Shown: piece by piece, positions 1 through 8,094 of the stretch
How the letters are laid out: each line of letters begins with the position of its first letter
How positions within the stretch are numbered: position 1 is the first letter of the stretch
Assembly: GCF_014117325.1 (NCBI RefSeq)
Contig: NZ_CP059732.1
Location: 4,973,001 to 5,037,000, forward strand
Source of the DNA: Spirosoma foliorum
GTDB lineage: Bacteria > Bacteroidota > Bacteroidia > Cytophagales > Spirosomataceae
Length of the DNA stretch: 64,000 nt
Direction: 5' to 3'
The notes under the pieces: model-generated
Databases searched by the model: none
Told to the model about the DNA's origin: nothing
What the model saw: only the letters and a program-made list of their open reading frames with translations
Program-made: the position numbers and the translations under genes

Positions 1-1
1 C

Positions 2-1054
2 AATCTGGCCGAAAGTTCGGTGCGCGACATCCATGTGAAAGATCTGAATATCAAGCTAGACGACTTACTGCTGTGTTATGGGCACCATCGTGGCCACCCC
101 GATTTGCTTACCAGTATCGCCGACGAGAGTTCGATTCTAAAGTCTGAGGATGTGCTGGTTTGCAGTGGAGCGGCTACCGCTTTGTTTATAGTAGCTACTA
201 CCCTGCTCAGCGAGAAAGACCATTTGGTGGTAGTGCGACCGAATTATGGAACGAACCTCGAAACACCGCGCGCCATCAACTGCGCTATGAGTATTATCGA
301 CCTAACGTTTCAAAACCAATTTGCCCTAAACGTCGATCAGATACGACAAGCCATTCGGCCTAACACGCGACTCATCAGCATCACTAATCCGCACAATCCT
401 ACAGGAACGGTTATTTCTGAAGATGTTCTCAATGAATTAGTTGAACTAGCCGAGACAAATAATTGCTATTTGCTTGTTGATGAAACGTACCGATATCTGA
501 ATTTCCAGACACCACTCCGCCCCTACTTGGCGGAAAAAAGTAAGCGCGTTATTTCGGTCAGTTCGCTATCGAAAGCATTTGGTGTACCGGGTATCCGCAT
601 TGGCTGGATTATTTGTCAGGAGGCAGGACTTATGCATCAGTTTCTGGCAGCAAAAGAACAAATCATGATTACCAATTCGGTGGTGGATGAGCAGATTGCT
701 CTACATATTTTACAAAATCAGGAACCTCTTTTGCGGGAAGCTCATCACCATATCCGAACCAATTTTGCCATTATCAAACGATTCTTCACCGAAACAGCCT
801 ACCTCGATTGGGTAGAACCAACAGCAGGCGTTGTTTGCTTCCCGCGCCTGAAAGCGGGTTACTCCATCAATGCCGAAGCGTTTTATAAATCCTTGTATTC
901 AACTTATCAAACCCTTGTTGGGCCAGGACACTGGTTTGAACAGGACAAAATCTATATGCGCATTGGCTTTGGTTACCCTACTTCCGATGAGTTGGCAACC
1001 GGTCTGCAAAACCTGGAACGCTGTTTGGAGGAGCATTTGACGAAAAATGAATAA
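2..1054 (+). CDS. PLP-dependent aminotransferase, class I/II fold (5'-truncated by window edge)
   Basis: Fold-type I pyridoxal-phosphate aminotransferase. The frame is open from base 2 and the residues before the first possible start (GTG at 20) still read like conserved protein (NLAESSVRD), so the true start lies upstream of the window. Numbering from the GTG, NPHNPTG (123-129) is the substrate/PLP loop, D154 in LVDETY should hold the pyridine nitrogen, and K185 in SLSKAFGVPGIRIGW is the Schiff-base lysine, followed by the phosphate-binding arginine. Substrate cannot be told from sequence. A convergent REP-like palindrome separates it from the next gene. Confidence 0.85.
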   Translation, partial: NLAESSVRDIHVKDLNIKLDDLLLCYGHHRGHPDLLTSIADESSILKSEDVLVCSGAATALFIVATTLLSEKDHLVVVRPNYGTNLETPRAINCAMSIIDLTFQNQFALNVDQIRQAIRPNTRLISITNPHNPTGTVISEDVLNELVELAETNNCYLLVDETYRYLNFQTPLRPYLAEKSKRVISVSSLSKAFGVPGIRIGWIICQEAGLMHQFLAAKEQIMITNSVVDEQIALHILQNQEPLLREAHHHIRTNFAIIKRFFTETAYLDWVEPTAGVVCFPRLKAGYSINAEAFYKSLYSTYQTLVGPGHWFEQDKIYMRIGFGYPTSDELATGLQNLERCLEEHLTKNE

Positions 1055-1106
1055 TGCTTACTAAAGCTGTTTTAAACGTTCCAAATCCCGTTAAAGCTGG
1101 ATAGAT

Positions 1107-1204
1107 TTTTTGTCATTTCGACGCAGGAGAAATCCGCTCCGGCAGCCCGGTCAAGCTTAACTATTGCGAAACCTGAGATTTCTCCTGCGTCGAAATGACA
1201 AAAA
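1107..1204. repeat. REP-like palindrome, family A (unoccupied)
   Basis: Two 27-bp arms (1107-1133 and 1178-1204) form a long hairpin with the pattern ttttgtcat-nn-cgacgcaggag. It lies between two convergent genes and could also end transcription. Same family as the palindromes at 7997 and 53799, which each carry an IS110 insertion; here the inner bases are ttt/aaa instead of ccc/ggg and no IS is present. Confidence 0.85.
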
Positions 1205-1267
1205 GCTGCCTGACTTTTTCTATAAAAGTTAAGACAGTTTTACGGTAAATTATTCATTATTCATTAT

Positions 1268-2188
1268 TCATTTCCCCTGCATTTCATACTGATAAATCCA
1301 CTCCGAAACCGTAGCCATCACGCCCGATGTAAGTTTATCATCTTTGATGTCTTTCGATAGCAGAACCAATACATACTGTCGCCCATCGGGTAAAATAACA
1401 ATGCCCGAATCGTGCCGGACGCCCGTAATGGAGCCCGTTTTGTGTGCTACTTTCACATTGTTAGGCAGCTTGGCCGGAATCGCGTCGTTGAATTTCTGAT
1501 CCAGCAAGATAGCAATCATCGCCTTCGAAGCCTCGGGGCTTACTGCCTGACCCGTCGCGATTTTATCAAAAATCAGCATCAGGTCGTAGGCCGTGGTCGA
1601 GTTGTTGAGCCCTTTGGCAAAGGCTTTTGAATCTTCAACACCCCGCCGAACCTGAATGTCTTTGGCCCCCAAATCGCGCATGGTTTGGAGTACGTTTGGC
1701 GCTCCTACGAGTTCAATAATCAAGTTCGTTGCCAGGTTACTGCTAACGGTAATCATGTCATAAACCAGAGAAGCCAGCGTTCGTTTCGTTCCAATCTGTT
1801 TATACGTCACGGAATCACTATCCGATGAAACCGGAAGTGTATACGGACTGCCATCGACAATACTTTTGAACTCGGTCTTGATCAGAATGGAATCCGATAG
1901 TGACAGTTTACCCTGAGCCTGTTGCTTATAGACCTCAATCATCACCGGCGTTTTCATGGTACTAGCCGCATGAAATACCTCTCGCTCCCGAATCAGCAAT
2001 TCTTTACCAGTCGCTATGTCTTTGAAGGCAACGGCAAAGACGCCGGGGTATTTACTAAGTTCCTGCTCAATCTTCTGGCGCAATTCGGGGATCGTCTGGC
2101 GAGGTTGCGCCAACAATGGAAGCCAGGTAGCTGACAAGCAGATGAGGGATAGTATAAGATAGTTTGCGTTGAAATTCAGATACTTCAT
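1268..2188 (-). CDS. Class A beta-lactamase-like serine hydrolase, exported
   Basis: Penicillin-binding fold serine hydrolase of the Beta-lactamase2 type. Starting at the ATG at 2188 gives a clean signal peptide ending near LLAQ (residue 28); an upstream ATG at 2254 would add 22 residues that spoil it. The active-site set is visible: S76-T-M-K79, SSN at 149-151 in place of SDN, and KTG at 250-252. The omega-loop region reads RRGVEDSKAF (181-190) followed by GLNNST, the version common in Bacteroidota serine hydrolases rather than the classical ExxLN. It may hydrolyse beta-lactams or act on peptidoglycan. A second paralogue lies at 3714, with one PLP enzyme between them. Confidence 0.85.
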   Translation of the reverse strand: MKYLNFNANYLILSLICLSATWLPLLAQPRQTIPELRQKIEQELSKYPGVFAVAFKDIATGKELLIREREVFHAASTMKTPVMIEVYKQQAQGKLSLSDSILIKTEFKSIVDGSPYTLPVSSDSDSVTYKQIGTKRTLASLVYDMITVSSNLATNLIIELVGAPNVLQTMRDLGAKDIQVRRGVEDSKAFAKGLNNSTTAYDLMLIFDKIATGQAVSPEASKAMIAILLDQKFNDAIPAKLPNNVKVAHKTGSITGVRHDSGIVILPDGRQYVLVLLSKDIKDDKLTSGVMATVSEWIYQYEMQGK

Positions 2189-2300
2189 TTGTTCAGGTTG
2201 TATAAAGAATACTGGTAGACGCCAAAATTTAGTCAATTCAGCGCATTTCATCATCGCACCTACAAGTCCCTTTCCGCCTTTTTTGTGTATTATTAGGAGT

Positions 2301-2390
2301 CAAACACAAAGGGAACCGAGGCTAGTACGGAAAACACAGAAAAATTGTCTCCGTTTTCTCTCTGTCAATCTCTATTCCCTTTGTGTTTAG
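2301..2390. repeat. Inverted repeat in divergent promoter region
   Basis: Arms caaacacaaagggaa (2301-2315) and ttccctttgtgttta (2376-2390) enclose a second weaker pairing (ggaaaacacag against ctgtgt-like bases). It fills the gap between the divergent beta-lactamase-like gene and the PLP enzyme gene. No other copy was noticed in the window. Confidence 0.6.
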
Positions 2391-2423
2391 CAAAAACTAC
2401 AACCTGACAATCAATAATTTATA

Positions 2424-3605
2424 ATGGATTTTTCGACACATAAAAAAAGTACGACATCTGTATGGGCAGGTGAGACCGAGCCAACGGCTGATGGGGCTGT
2501 TACAACACCAATTGTGCGCAGTGTAGCCTTTGCCTACCATGACCTGGACGAATGGCATAACGTAGCCACGGGTAAAGCTGAGGGCTACATTTATAGCCGC
2601 AACACGAATCCAACGGTACATGTACTCGAAGAAAAAATCCGCATTCTGGAAGGTGCCGAAGCCGCAACATCGTTTGCCACAGGTATGGGCGCTATCAGCA
2701 ATACACTGTTTGCGTTGCTCGGGCCGGGAAAACGAGTTGTCTCTTTGAACGATACCTACGGTGGTGCCAGCCGAATCTTTCTCGACTTTTTACCCCGTTA
2801 TCAGGTAAATGTTACCCTTTGCGACACGACTGATTTCGACACGCTCGAAGCAGAAATTGCCAAAGGCTGCGACGTTCTCTACCTCGAAACGCCAACCAAC
2901 CCAACCCTTAAAATTGTCGATATAACCCGACTGGCAGCCGCAGCCAAAAAAGTGGGAGCCATTACCGTTGTTGATAATACATTTGCGACGCCTATCAATC
3001 AAAATCCACTCGCACTCGGTGCCGACCTGGTGGTTCATAGTGCTACTAAATTCCTCGGTGGTCACTCCGATGCGATGGGCGGAGTTTTGTGTGGAAATAA
3101 AGAGTTGGTTGAGAAAGTTTTCCAGTTCCGGGAAATCAACGGGGCGAGCCTCCAGGCCGACCCTGCCTACATGATTGCCCGTGGTATGAAAACGCTCGAA
3201 CTCCGCATTGAACGACAGAATGCTTCCGCCCTGACAATCGCGAAGTATCTGAAAGCGCATCCTAAAGTCAGTGATGTGTTTTATCCCGGACTAGAAACTC
3301 ACCCTGGCCACGCCATTGCCAAAGCGCAAATGTCAGGATTCGGGGGCATTATGAGCTTTTCGCTGAATGGCGGCTATGACCATGTAAAGAAATTCCTGCC
3401 GAAACTCCAGTTTGTGCATTTGGCAGCTAGTCTTGGCTCCGTAAGTACTCTAGCCGGACCACCAAGAACAACGAGTCATGTTGAATTGACCGAAGCCCAA
3501 CGGAAACAGTTAGGCATTCCCGAAAGCCTGATTCGGTACTCGGTCGGTATCGAAAACGTAGAAGATTTATTGGCTGACCTGGAAAATGCTCTGGCTTCTT
3601 TATAA
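2424..3605 (+). CDS. Cystathionine gamma-synthase/lyase family PLP enzyme
   Basis: Cys/Met-metabolism PLP enzyme (393 aa, normal for the family), acting on sulfur amino acids by transsulfuration or gamma-elimination. YSR (57-59) is the PLP-phosphate-binding motif supplied across the dimer, D184 in VVDNTFATP contacts the pyridine ring, and K209 in HSATKFLGGHSDAMGG is the cofactor lysine. The C-terminal SLG and RYSVGIENVEDL blocks are typical. Cystathionine gamma-synthase, gamma-lyase and methionine gamma-lyase cannot be separated by eye. It stands alone in orientation between a divergent and a downstream beta-lactamase-like gene. Confidence 0.9.
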   Translation: MDFSTHKKSTTSVWAGETEPTADGAVTTPIVRSVAFAYHDLDEWHNVATGKAEGYIYSRNTNPTVHVLEEKIRILEGAEAATSFATGMGAISNTLFALLGPGKRVVSLNDTYGGASRIFLDFLPRYQVNVTLCDTTDFDTLEAEIAKGCDVLYLETPTNPTLKIVDITRLAAAAKKVGAITVVDNTFATPINQNPLALGADLVVHSATKFLGGHSDAMGGVLCGNKELVEKVFQFREINGASLQADPAYMIARGMKTLELRIERQNASALTIAKYLKAHPKVSDVFYPGLETHPGHAIAKAQMSGFGGIMSFSLNGGYDHVKKFLPKLQFVHLAASLGSVSTLAGPPRTTSHVELTEAQRKQLGIPESLIRYSVGIENVEDLLADLENALASL

Positions 3606-3610
3606 GTAAC

Positions 3611-3690
3611 GTGGACCTCTGGTCCGCATAGTTATCGCCTAAATTGTAACTACACTTTTTAGATCACAGCTATGCGGACCAGAGGTCCGC
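3611..3690. repeat. Inverted repeat between tandem genes
   Basis: Arms gtggacctctggtccgcata (3611-3630) and its near-perfect complement at 3670-3690 (one mismatch) form a long stem. The downstream reading frame is open through the right arm, which creates a false N-terminal extension of the next gene. Confidence 0.75.
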
Positions 3691-3713
3691 GCTACACTAA
3701 AATCTCCATAACA

Positions 3714-4754
3714 ATGAAAAAACTCTCCTTCCTCCTACTCAATCTTTTATTTCTAATCAATCTTCAGAGCAATGCGCAAACCAGCGTAGCAACGAAAAAA
3801 CCAGATCTAGCTACCCAACGGCTGGAGCAGGAATTAGAAAGCATCGCAAAACTGGCCAAGGGCAAAGTAGGTATTTGTGCATTGCATCTTGAATCAGGCA
3901 AGCAGGTTAGCCTGAATTTGCAGGAACGGTTTCCAATGGCCAGTACGGTTAAAGTTGCCATTGCTGTACAACTCTTTACGCTGATTGAGCAAGGCAAACT
4001 GTCGCTAATGACAATGACCGATTTGCAACCATCTGATCTTCACCCAGGTAGCGGCACCCTGGACGTTCTCTTTGCCAAACCCGGTGTTCAGCTATCTGTC
4101 CAGAATCTACTTGAACTGATGATGGTTATCAGCGATAACTCAGCAACCGATATCCTGCTCCGTTTAGTAGGGGGCACCGAAGCCGTTCAGAATCGGGTAA
4201 AAGCGTTGGGCATTAATGGTATGTCGGTAGATCGCACCATTATTCAATTACTAGCTGATCTCGACGGCATTACACTGCCGCCTAGCAGTCAGTGGACACT
4301 CGGTTTTTATGCCAAACTAGACAGTGCCACTACACCAGCTATGAAACGAGCTGCAACCGCTAAACTCGTAACCGACCCACGAGACACCTCAACGCCCGAA
4401 GCGATGGTTAATTTACTAACGCAAATCTACCGAGGCACAGCGCTCAAACCAGAAAGTCGGGCGCTGCTGTTGGGCGTCATGGAACGATGTCGGGGGGGCG
4501 CTGCCCGACTCAAAGGGTATTTGCCACCCAACACAGTAATTGCACATAAAACGGGTTCACTGGATGGCGCTGCTACCGACGACGTAGGCATCATTACCTT
4601 ACCCGGAGATGCGGGTCATATTGCCATTGCTGTTTTCGTGGGTGATTCGCCAATGCCATTAGCTGAGCGAGAGCAGGTCATTGCACACAGTGCCCGCTCG
4701 ATTTATGATTACTTTTTGTACCAAACACCCGCCATATCTACAGCAACCCGTTGA
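3714..4754 (+). CDS. Class A beta-lactamase-like serine hydrolase with altered omega loop
   Basis: Exported serine hydrolase of the class A beta-lactamase fold (346 aa). The ATG at 3714 starts a good signal peptide (MKKLSFLLLN... to NAQ at 22); the longer frame from 3672 is translated repeat. S77-T-V-K80, SDN 140-142 and KTG 279-281 are intact. The segment expected to hold the deacylating glutamate reads VDRTIIQLLADL (172-183), with no Glu in the usual R-x-E-x-x-L-N position. Loss of that residue would slow acyl-enzyme hydrolysis, so the protein may be a peptidoglycan-acting or penicillin-binding enzyme rather than a resistance enzyme. That is inference; an alternative base cannot be excluded without a model. 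Confidence 0.85.
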   Translation: MKKLSFLLLNLLFLINLQSNAQTSVATKKPDLATQRLEQELESIAKLAKGKVGICALHLESGKQVSLNLQERFPMASTVKVAIAVQLFTLIEQGKLSLMTMTDLQPSDLHPGSGTLDVLFAKPGVQLSVQNLLELMMVISDNSATDILLRLVGGTEAVQNRVKALGINGMSVDRTIIQLLADLDGITLPPSSQWTLGFYAKLDSATTPAMKRAATAKLVTDPRDTSTPEAMVNLLTQIYRGTALKPESRALLLGVMERCRGGAARLKGYLPPNTVIAHKTGSLDGAATDDVGIITLPGDAGHIAIAVFVGDSPMPLAEREQVIAHSARSIYDYFLYQTPAISTATR

Positions 4755-4815
4755 CTAAATCACTTTACATATGCCATATCTTGAAGATATGGCATATGTA
4801 AAGTGATTTAGTCAA
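4751..4815. terminator. Perfect 32-bp palindrome, probable bidirectional terminator
   Basis: Arms 4751-4782 and 4784-4815 are perfectly complementary with a one-base centre. The left arm contains the TGA stop of the upstream gene (4752-4754), and the right arm ends two bases before the stop codon of the convergent gene at 4818. A hairpin this long would form on both transcripts; no T-tract is evident. Confidence 0.7.
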
Positions 4816-4817
4816 TT

Positions 4818-5570
4818 TCACCAAATTCGGCTGGCGATCAGGTTGATAATGGTATTCACGACGAAAGCAATTCCGAACGACGCACCTACCGAAAAAGAAG
4901 GCAGCAGGAAAGCTTGCAAAAAGAGAAAGGTAGTGAACCCTAGCAGGCCGATCACAAGCCCTCGCAACGTCGTAATGGCGGCATTACTCCCCAGCAGAGT
5001 ATGTGAAAAAATAGCCAACACCGATGTCATGATTGGGAATGGCGTCAAAATACCACTCCAACTTGGTCCAAGCACGTGGGCTAATCCGGTAATAGCCAGT
5101 ACAAACAAAGTCGCAACTGCCATTCTGATTGGAATATCGAACGGTAATCTCCGAACTTTCACGACATGATCGGTTGGCGTAGGGAATACATAGAGTGCTA
5201 ACAGAACAGAGCCAATAACAAGCGCGTAACTCAGCACTAGATTCAACTGTAAATAATTGAATAGTAAAGCAATAGCACTAAATACGCCGTACGATAACAG
5301 AATGGTAGGCAGCCAGGATAGCTTTCGGGACAACGAGGAATAACTAAGGCAAAAGCCGATTAATGCCAAAATGCCCGTCATGGCTCCCTGAATCGACTGA
5401 ATACCAAAGGTTTTTCCCTGTTCCAGAATGAAGAACAGCAGAATAGGCCCGGCCGTCCAGGGCATACTTCCAATCAATCCCCCAATTTTATTTCCCCACT
5501 TCCGAATCGCCAGGGTGACCAGCGCAATAACGGCCGGAATGATGGTTAGTTTAATCAGGAGAAGGTTCAT
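4818..5570 (-). CDS. Polytopic membrane protein, unknown function
   Basis: I do not recognise the family. The 250 residues are almost entirely hydrophobic, with about eight membrane segments. The two halves share a pattern: GGLIGSMPWTAGPILLFFI near residue 30 and SGILTPFPIMTSVLAIF near residue 172 both place a Gly-rich turn and a proline before a helix and end in a short polar turn. That suggests an internal duplication, as in small transporters. The first helix begins directly at the start, with no cleavable signal. It is collinear with the Hsp70-like gene upstream (90-bp gap). Confidence 0.7.
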   Translation of the reverse strand: MNLLLIKLTIIPAVIALVTLAIRKWGNKIGGLIGSMPWTAGPILLFFILEQGKTFGIQSIQGAMTGILALIGFCLSYSSLSRKLSWLPTILLSYGVFSAIALLFNYLQLNLVLSYALVIGSVLLALYVFPTPTDHVVKVRRLPFDIPIRMAVATLFVLAITGLAHVLGPSWSGILTPFPIMTSVLAIFSHTLLGSNAAITTLRGLVIGLLGFTTFLFLQAFLLPSFSVGASFGIAFVVNTIINLIASRIW

Positions 5571-5659
5571 TCGTAATTGACTTCTGTAGCGTTTGGGGAT
5601 TCAATTGGGCAGTCGGGTAAGTATTCCGATTTCACCCACAACCGGCTACAATCTCGACC

Positions 5660-6940
5660 TTAATTAGCCAAAACAGTAGCTCGTTTACCAAATTTATTTT
5701 CACTATCGTAGGCTAATCCAAGTCCAACACTGGAAAGTTTGTTTTCGTCTGCAATAGCTGCGTTCGGGAAAAGTCGTTTAAATTCGACCTGAACGGAATG
5801 CACTTCGGTAGAACCGCCCGTCAGAATGACCAACTCGATCGCTTCGGCTTTTACGCCCGCTTCCTGAAGACACTGCCGGGCGGAGGCTGAAATTTTCTCA
5901 ACTTCACCTTCAATAGACGCTTCAAATAAGGTGCGTTTGATCGGCACATAGAAATCATCCTCAATGAAATCAAGCAGGGTTTTGTACTCATCCTGATCGC
6001 TTAAGGCAATTTTTGCCCCTTCGGCAGCGGCCAGAAGGGTATGCCCGGTTTCGTCTTCAAGCACTTTCAGGAGTCGCTTATATCGTGTTTTATCGTGCGA
6101 CTGATGCAGAAGCTGCCGTACCTGCATAATTATTTTAGGTGTGTACAGAAAGTTAACCTTACTCCATTCAGCCAAATCATAGAATGGTTTTAAAGGGACT
6201 TCCAGATTCTTTTCGCCATAAGTGCTGCGGTAACCGATTTCGGGCATGATAGCCGCTAAACTCAATTCTTTGTCAAAGTCATTACCCCCAACCCGAACGC
6301 CCGTATTAGCCAGAATATCAGAAGCCCGATCGGATTTATTGATGTTTTTGTTCGATAATTTGATCACCGTAAAATCGGACGTACCACCGCCCAGGTCGGC
6401 GACAATGGCCAGTTTTTCACCGCTTAGCTGCGCTTCGTGTGCGAAAGCTGCTGCAATGGGTTCAAACTGAAAGTCGATGTATTTGAAGCCAATCCGTTGG
6501 GCAATTAGCTGCAATTCAGCCTGTGCCCGAACGTCGGCGTCGGGATCATTATCGACAAAGTGAACCGGGCGTCCCATGACCACATGCTCGATTTCCTGAC
6601 CGGCAACCGCGTCGGCTTTATCTTTTACGTGCTTCAGGAAGGCGGTAATGATCGACGAAAAATTCATGGATGCACCGTTCACCAGTGTGCCCTGTTTCAT
6701 CAGCGATGTACCCAGAACCCGCTTTAAACTTCGCATGAAACGACCTTCCTGCCGATCAAAAAACAGATTCACCGCTGTTCGCCCATAAAATGCTTTGTTG
6801 TTACTGCGTTGAAAGAAGATAGCACTCGGGATTGTCACCGATGCATTTTCAACAGGTACCAGACTGATTTCACCGCCATTGGCAATAGCTACGCTTGTAT
6901 TTGATGTACCGAAGTCGATTCCGCAAGAAAGTGTTGTCAT
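5660..6940 (-). CDS. yegD: Hsp70-family protein, YegD-like
   Basis: Actin-fold ATPase of the Hsp70 superfamily, short form (426 aa from the ATG at 6940; E. coli YegD is about 450). Phosphate-1 loop is GIDFGTSNTSVA at the N-terminus, phosphate-2 is ADLGGGTSDFTV in the middle, and the adenosine loop is ILTGGSTEV near the C-terminus. The peptide-binding domain of DnaK is absent. Expected to be cytosolic with a chaperone-like role; the client is unknown. The longer frame from 6976 runs through a -7-like promoter sequence, so the ATG at 6940 is preferred. Divergent from the VanX-like gene across a family B palindrome. Confidence 0.85.
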   Translation of the reverse strand: MTTLSCGIDFGTSNTSVAIANGGEISLVPVENASVTIPSAIFFQRSNNKAFYGRTAVNLFFDRQEGRFMRSLKRVLGTSLMKQGTLVNGASMNFSSIITAFLKHVKDKADAVAGQEIEHVVMGRPVHFVDNDPDADVRAQAELQLIAQRIGFKYIDFQFEPIAAAFAHEAQLSGEKLAIVADLGGGTSDFTVIKLSNKNINKSDRASDILANTGVRVGGNDFDKELSLAAIMPEIGYRSTYGEKNLEVPLKPFYDLAEWSKVNFLYTPKIIMQVRQLLHQSHDKTRYKRLLKVLEDETGHTLLAAAEGAKIALSDQDEYKTLLDFIEDDFYVPIKRTLFEASIEGEVEKISASARQCLQEAGVKAEAIELVILTGGSTEVHSVQVEFKRLFPNAAIADENKLSSVGLGLAYDSENKFGKRATVLAN

Positions 6941-6973
6941 CCCCAAATGCCCGATTTTAGTAGAAAAAGGGCG

Positions 6974-6981
6974 CAAATTTA
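6974..6981 (-). promoter_or_regulatory. Candidate Bacteroidota -7 box for the yegD-like gene
   Basis: On the minus strand the sequence is TAAATTTG, an exact TAnnTTTG match, 33 bases upstream of the ATG at 6940. No clear -33 TTG partner was found, so this is only a candidate. Confidence 0.35.
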
Positions 6982-7003
6982 CGATTAAAAACGGTTTATA
7001 GAC

Positions 7004-7094
7004 CGCTGATTTTTATGATTATTCATATTAATCATTATCTCTTAGTGGTGATGTCAGCTACTTATAGCTGACATCACAGCGGATCATAAAAATC
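7004..7094. repeat. Composite palindrome, family B, in a divergent promoter region
   Basis: Outer arms cgctgatttttatgat (7004-7019) and atcataaaaatc (7083-7094) enclose a second hairpin, gtgatgtcagcta (7048-7060) with tagctgacatcac (7065-7077). Related outer arms occur at 43489-43592 and 61018-61105. All three lie between divergent genes. Confidence 0.75.
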
Positions 7095-7123
7095 CATAAC
7101 TTAAGGCAAACAACCTGCTATTC

Positions 7124-7879
7124 ATGAAAAAGTCCTTAGGTCACCGTTTATGCTCAATTGGGGCATTGCTTGGGCTATTTACAACAACCTTAGCTCAGAC
7201 GACAACGTACGATCTTCCCAAAAGCAAGTATGGTCTTCCGGTAGTCAATGATGTGAACATCTATAAGAAAATCGTAGCGGCTGACCCTGCCAATGAGTTG
7301 GTGGACATGCGCCAGATTTTGCCGCAGGCTCAGTTTGACGTCACTTATGCCGACACGACCAATTTTCTCAAGCGCAAACTGTATCCAACAGCCGATGTCT
7401 TCATGCGAAAACCGGCGGCTCTGGCTATTCGGCAGGCGAGTGAAAATTTAAAAAAGCAGGGCTATGGGCTATTGCTCTTCGATGGATACCGACCTTATGC
7501 TATCACGGTTCTTTTCTACGAAGAACACGGCGATACGACCTTCGTCGCCGATCCACGGAAAGGCTCAAAGCATAATCGAGGTATGGCCATCGACCTATCG
7601 CTTTTCGACCTCAAAACGGGCAAACGACTGTCGATGCCGTCGGGTTATGACGAATCGACACCCCGCGCTTATCATAGCTACATGGACTCTGACAGTGCCT
7701 CGCTGGCTCACCGCGCCATTTTGCGGTCGGCGATGGAGAAGGTTGGTTTCTCAATTTTTCCCTGGGAATGGTGGCATTATGATTTTAAAGGTTGGGAGAG
7801 TTGCTTTACCTACGATTTATCACACGAAACGATTCGAAAGGCGAACAAGAGTTTGAAATCAGCCAAAGTCAAGCGTTGA
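7124..7879 (+). CDS. D-alanyl-D-alanine dipeptidase (VanX-like, peptidase M15D)
   Basis: Zinc dipeptidase that cleaves D-Ala-D-Ala (251 aa). A signal peptide ends near TTLAQ (residue 25), placing it in the periplasm, so a wall-salvage role is likelier than the cytosolic resistance role of VanX. Zinc ligands are H150 and D157 in SKHNRGMAID and H218 in EWWHYDF; E215 is the catalytic base and R123 in GYRPY the transition-state arginine. It is the third cell-wall-type enzyme in the first 8 kb after the two beta-lactamase-like proteins. A hairpin follows the stop. Confidence 0.92.
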   Translation: MKKSLGHRLCSIGALLGLFTTTLAQTTTYDLPKSKYGLPVVNDVNIYKKIVAADPANELVDMRQILPQAQFDVTYADTTNFLKRKLYPTADVFMRKPAALAIRQASENLKKQGYGLLLFDGYRPYAITVLFYEEHGDTTFVADPRKGSKHNRGMAIDLSLFDLKTGKRLSMPSGYDESTPRAYHSYMDSDSASLAHRAILRSAMEKVGFSIFPWEWWHYDFKGWESCFTYDLSHETIRKANKSLKSAKVKR

Positions 7880-7918
7880 GTTAACAGGCGATCACCCTGA
7901 AAATAAACCACCTAAAAA

Positions 7919-7948
7919 CAGCAGCCCAGCGATCTGCCGGGCTGCTGT
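7919..7948 (+). terminator. Terminator-like hairpin after the VanX-like gene
   Basis: Stem acagcagccc (7919-7928) pairs with gggctgctgt (7939-7948) with a 10-base loop, 40 bases after the stop codon. There is no good T-tract. Confidence 0.5.
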
Positions 7949-7996
7949 CAATAGAGAAGCTGTTTAAACTTTCCAAATTTTCTCAAAATTGAATCG

Positions 7997-8071
7997 TTTT
8001 TTGTCATCCCGACGTCAGGAGGGATCTTCGGTAAATAACCAGTTGCCGAAGATCCCTCCTGACGTCGGGAT
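7997..8071. repeat. REP-like palindrome, family A, interrupted by IS110
   Basis: Left arm 7997-8031 (ttttttgtcatcccgacg, then tcaggagggatcttcgg) pairs with 8046-8071 (ccgaagatccctcc, then tgacgtcgggat). The last bases of the right arm, tgacaaaa, are found at 9291-9298 on the far side of the IS. The palindrome was therefore complete before insertion. Confidence 0.9.
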
Positions 8072-8094
8072 TGTAAGTTTGCTCTGAACAAATA

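Noticed and set aside
1248..1271. Heptamer attattc repeated three times
   Set aside because: Short simple repeat overlapping a gene end; period differs from the octamer family and no function is suggested.
2790..3260. 156-codon minus-strand open frame inside the PLP enzyme gene
   Set aside because: Antisense shadow of a well-conserved gene.
3672..3713. N-terminal extension of the second beta-lactamase-like gene
   Set aside because: It translates the right arm of an inverted repeat and would bury the signal peptide; the ATG at 3714 is better.
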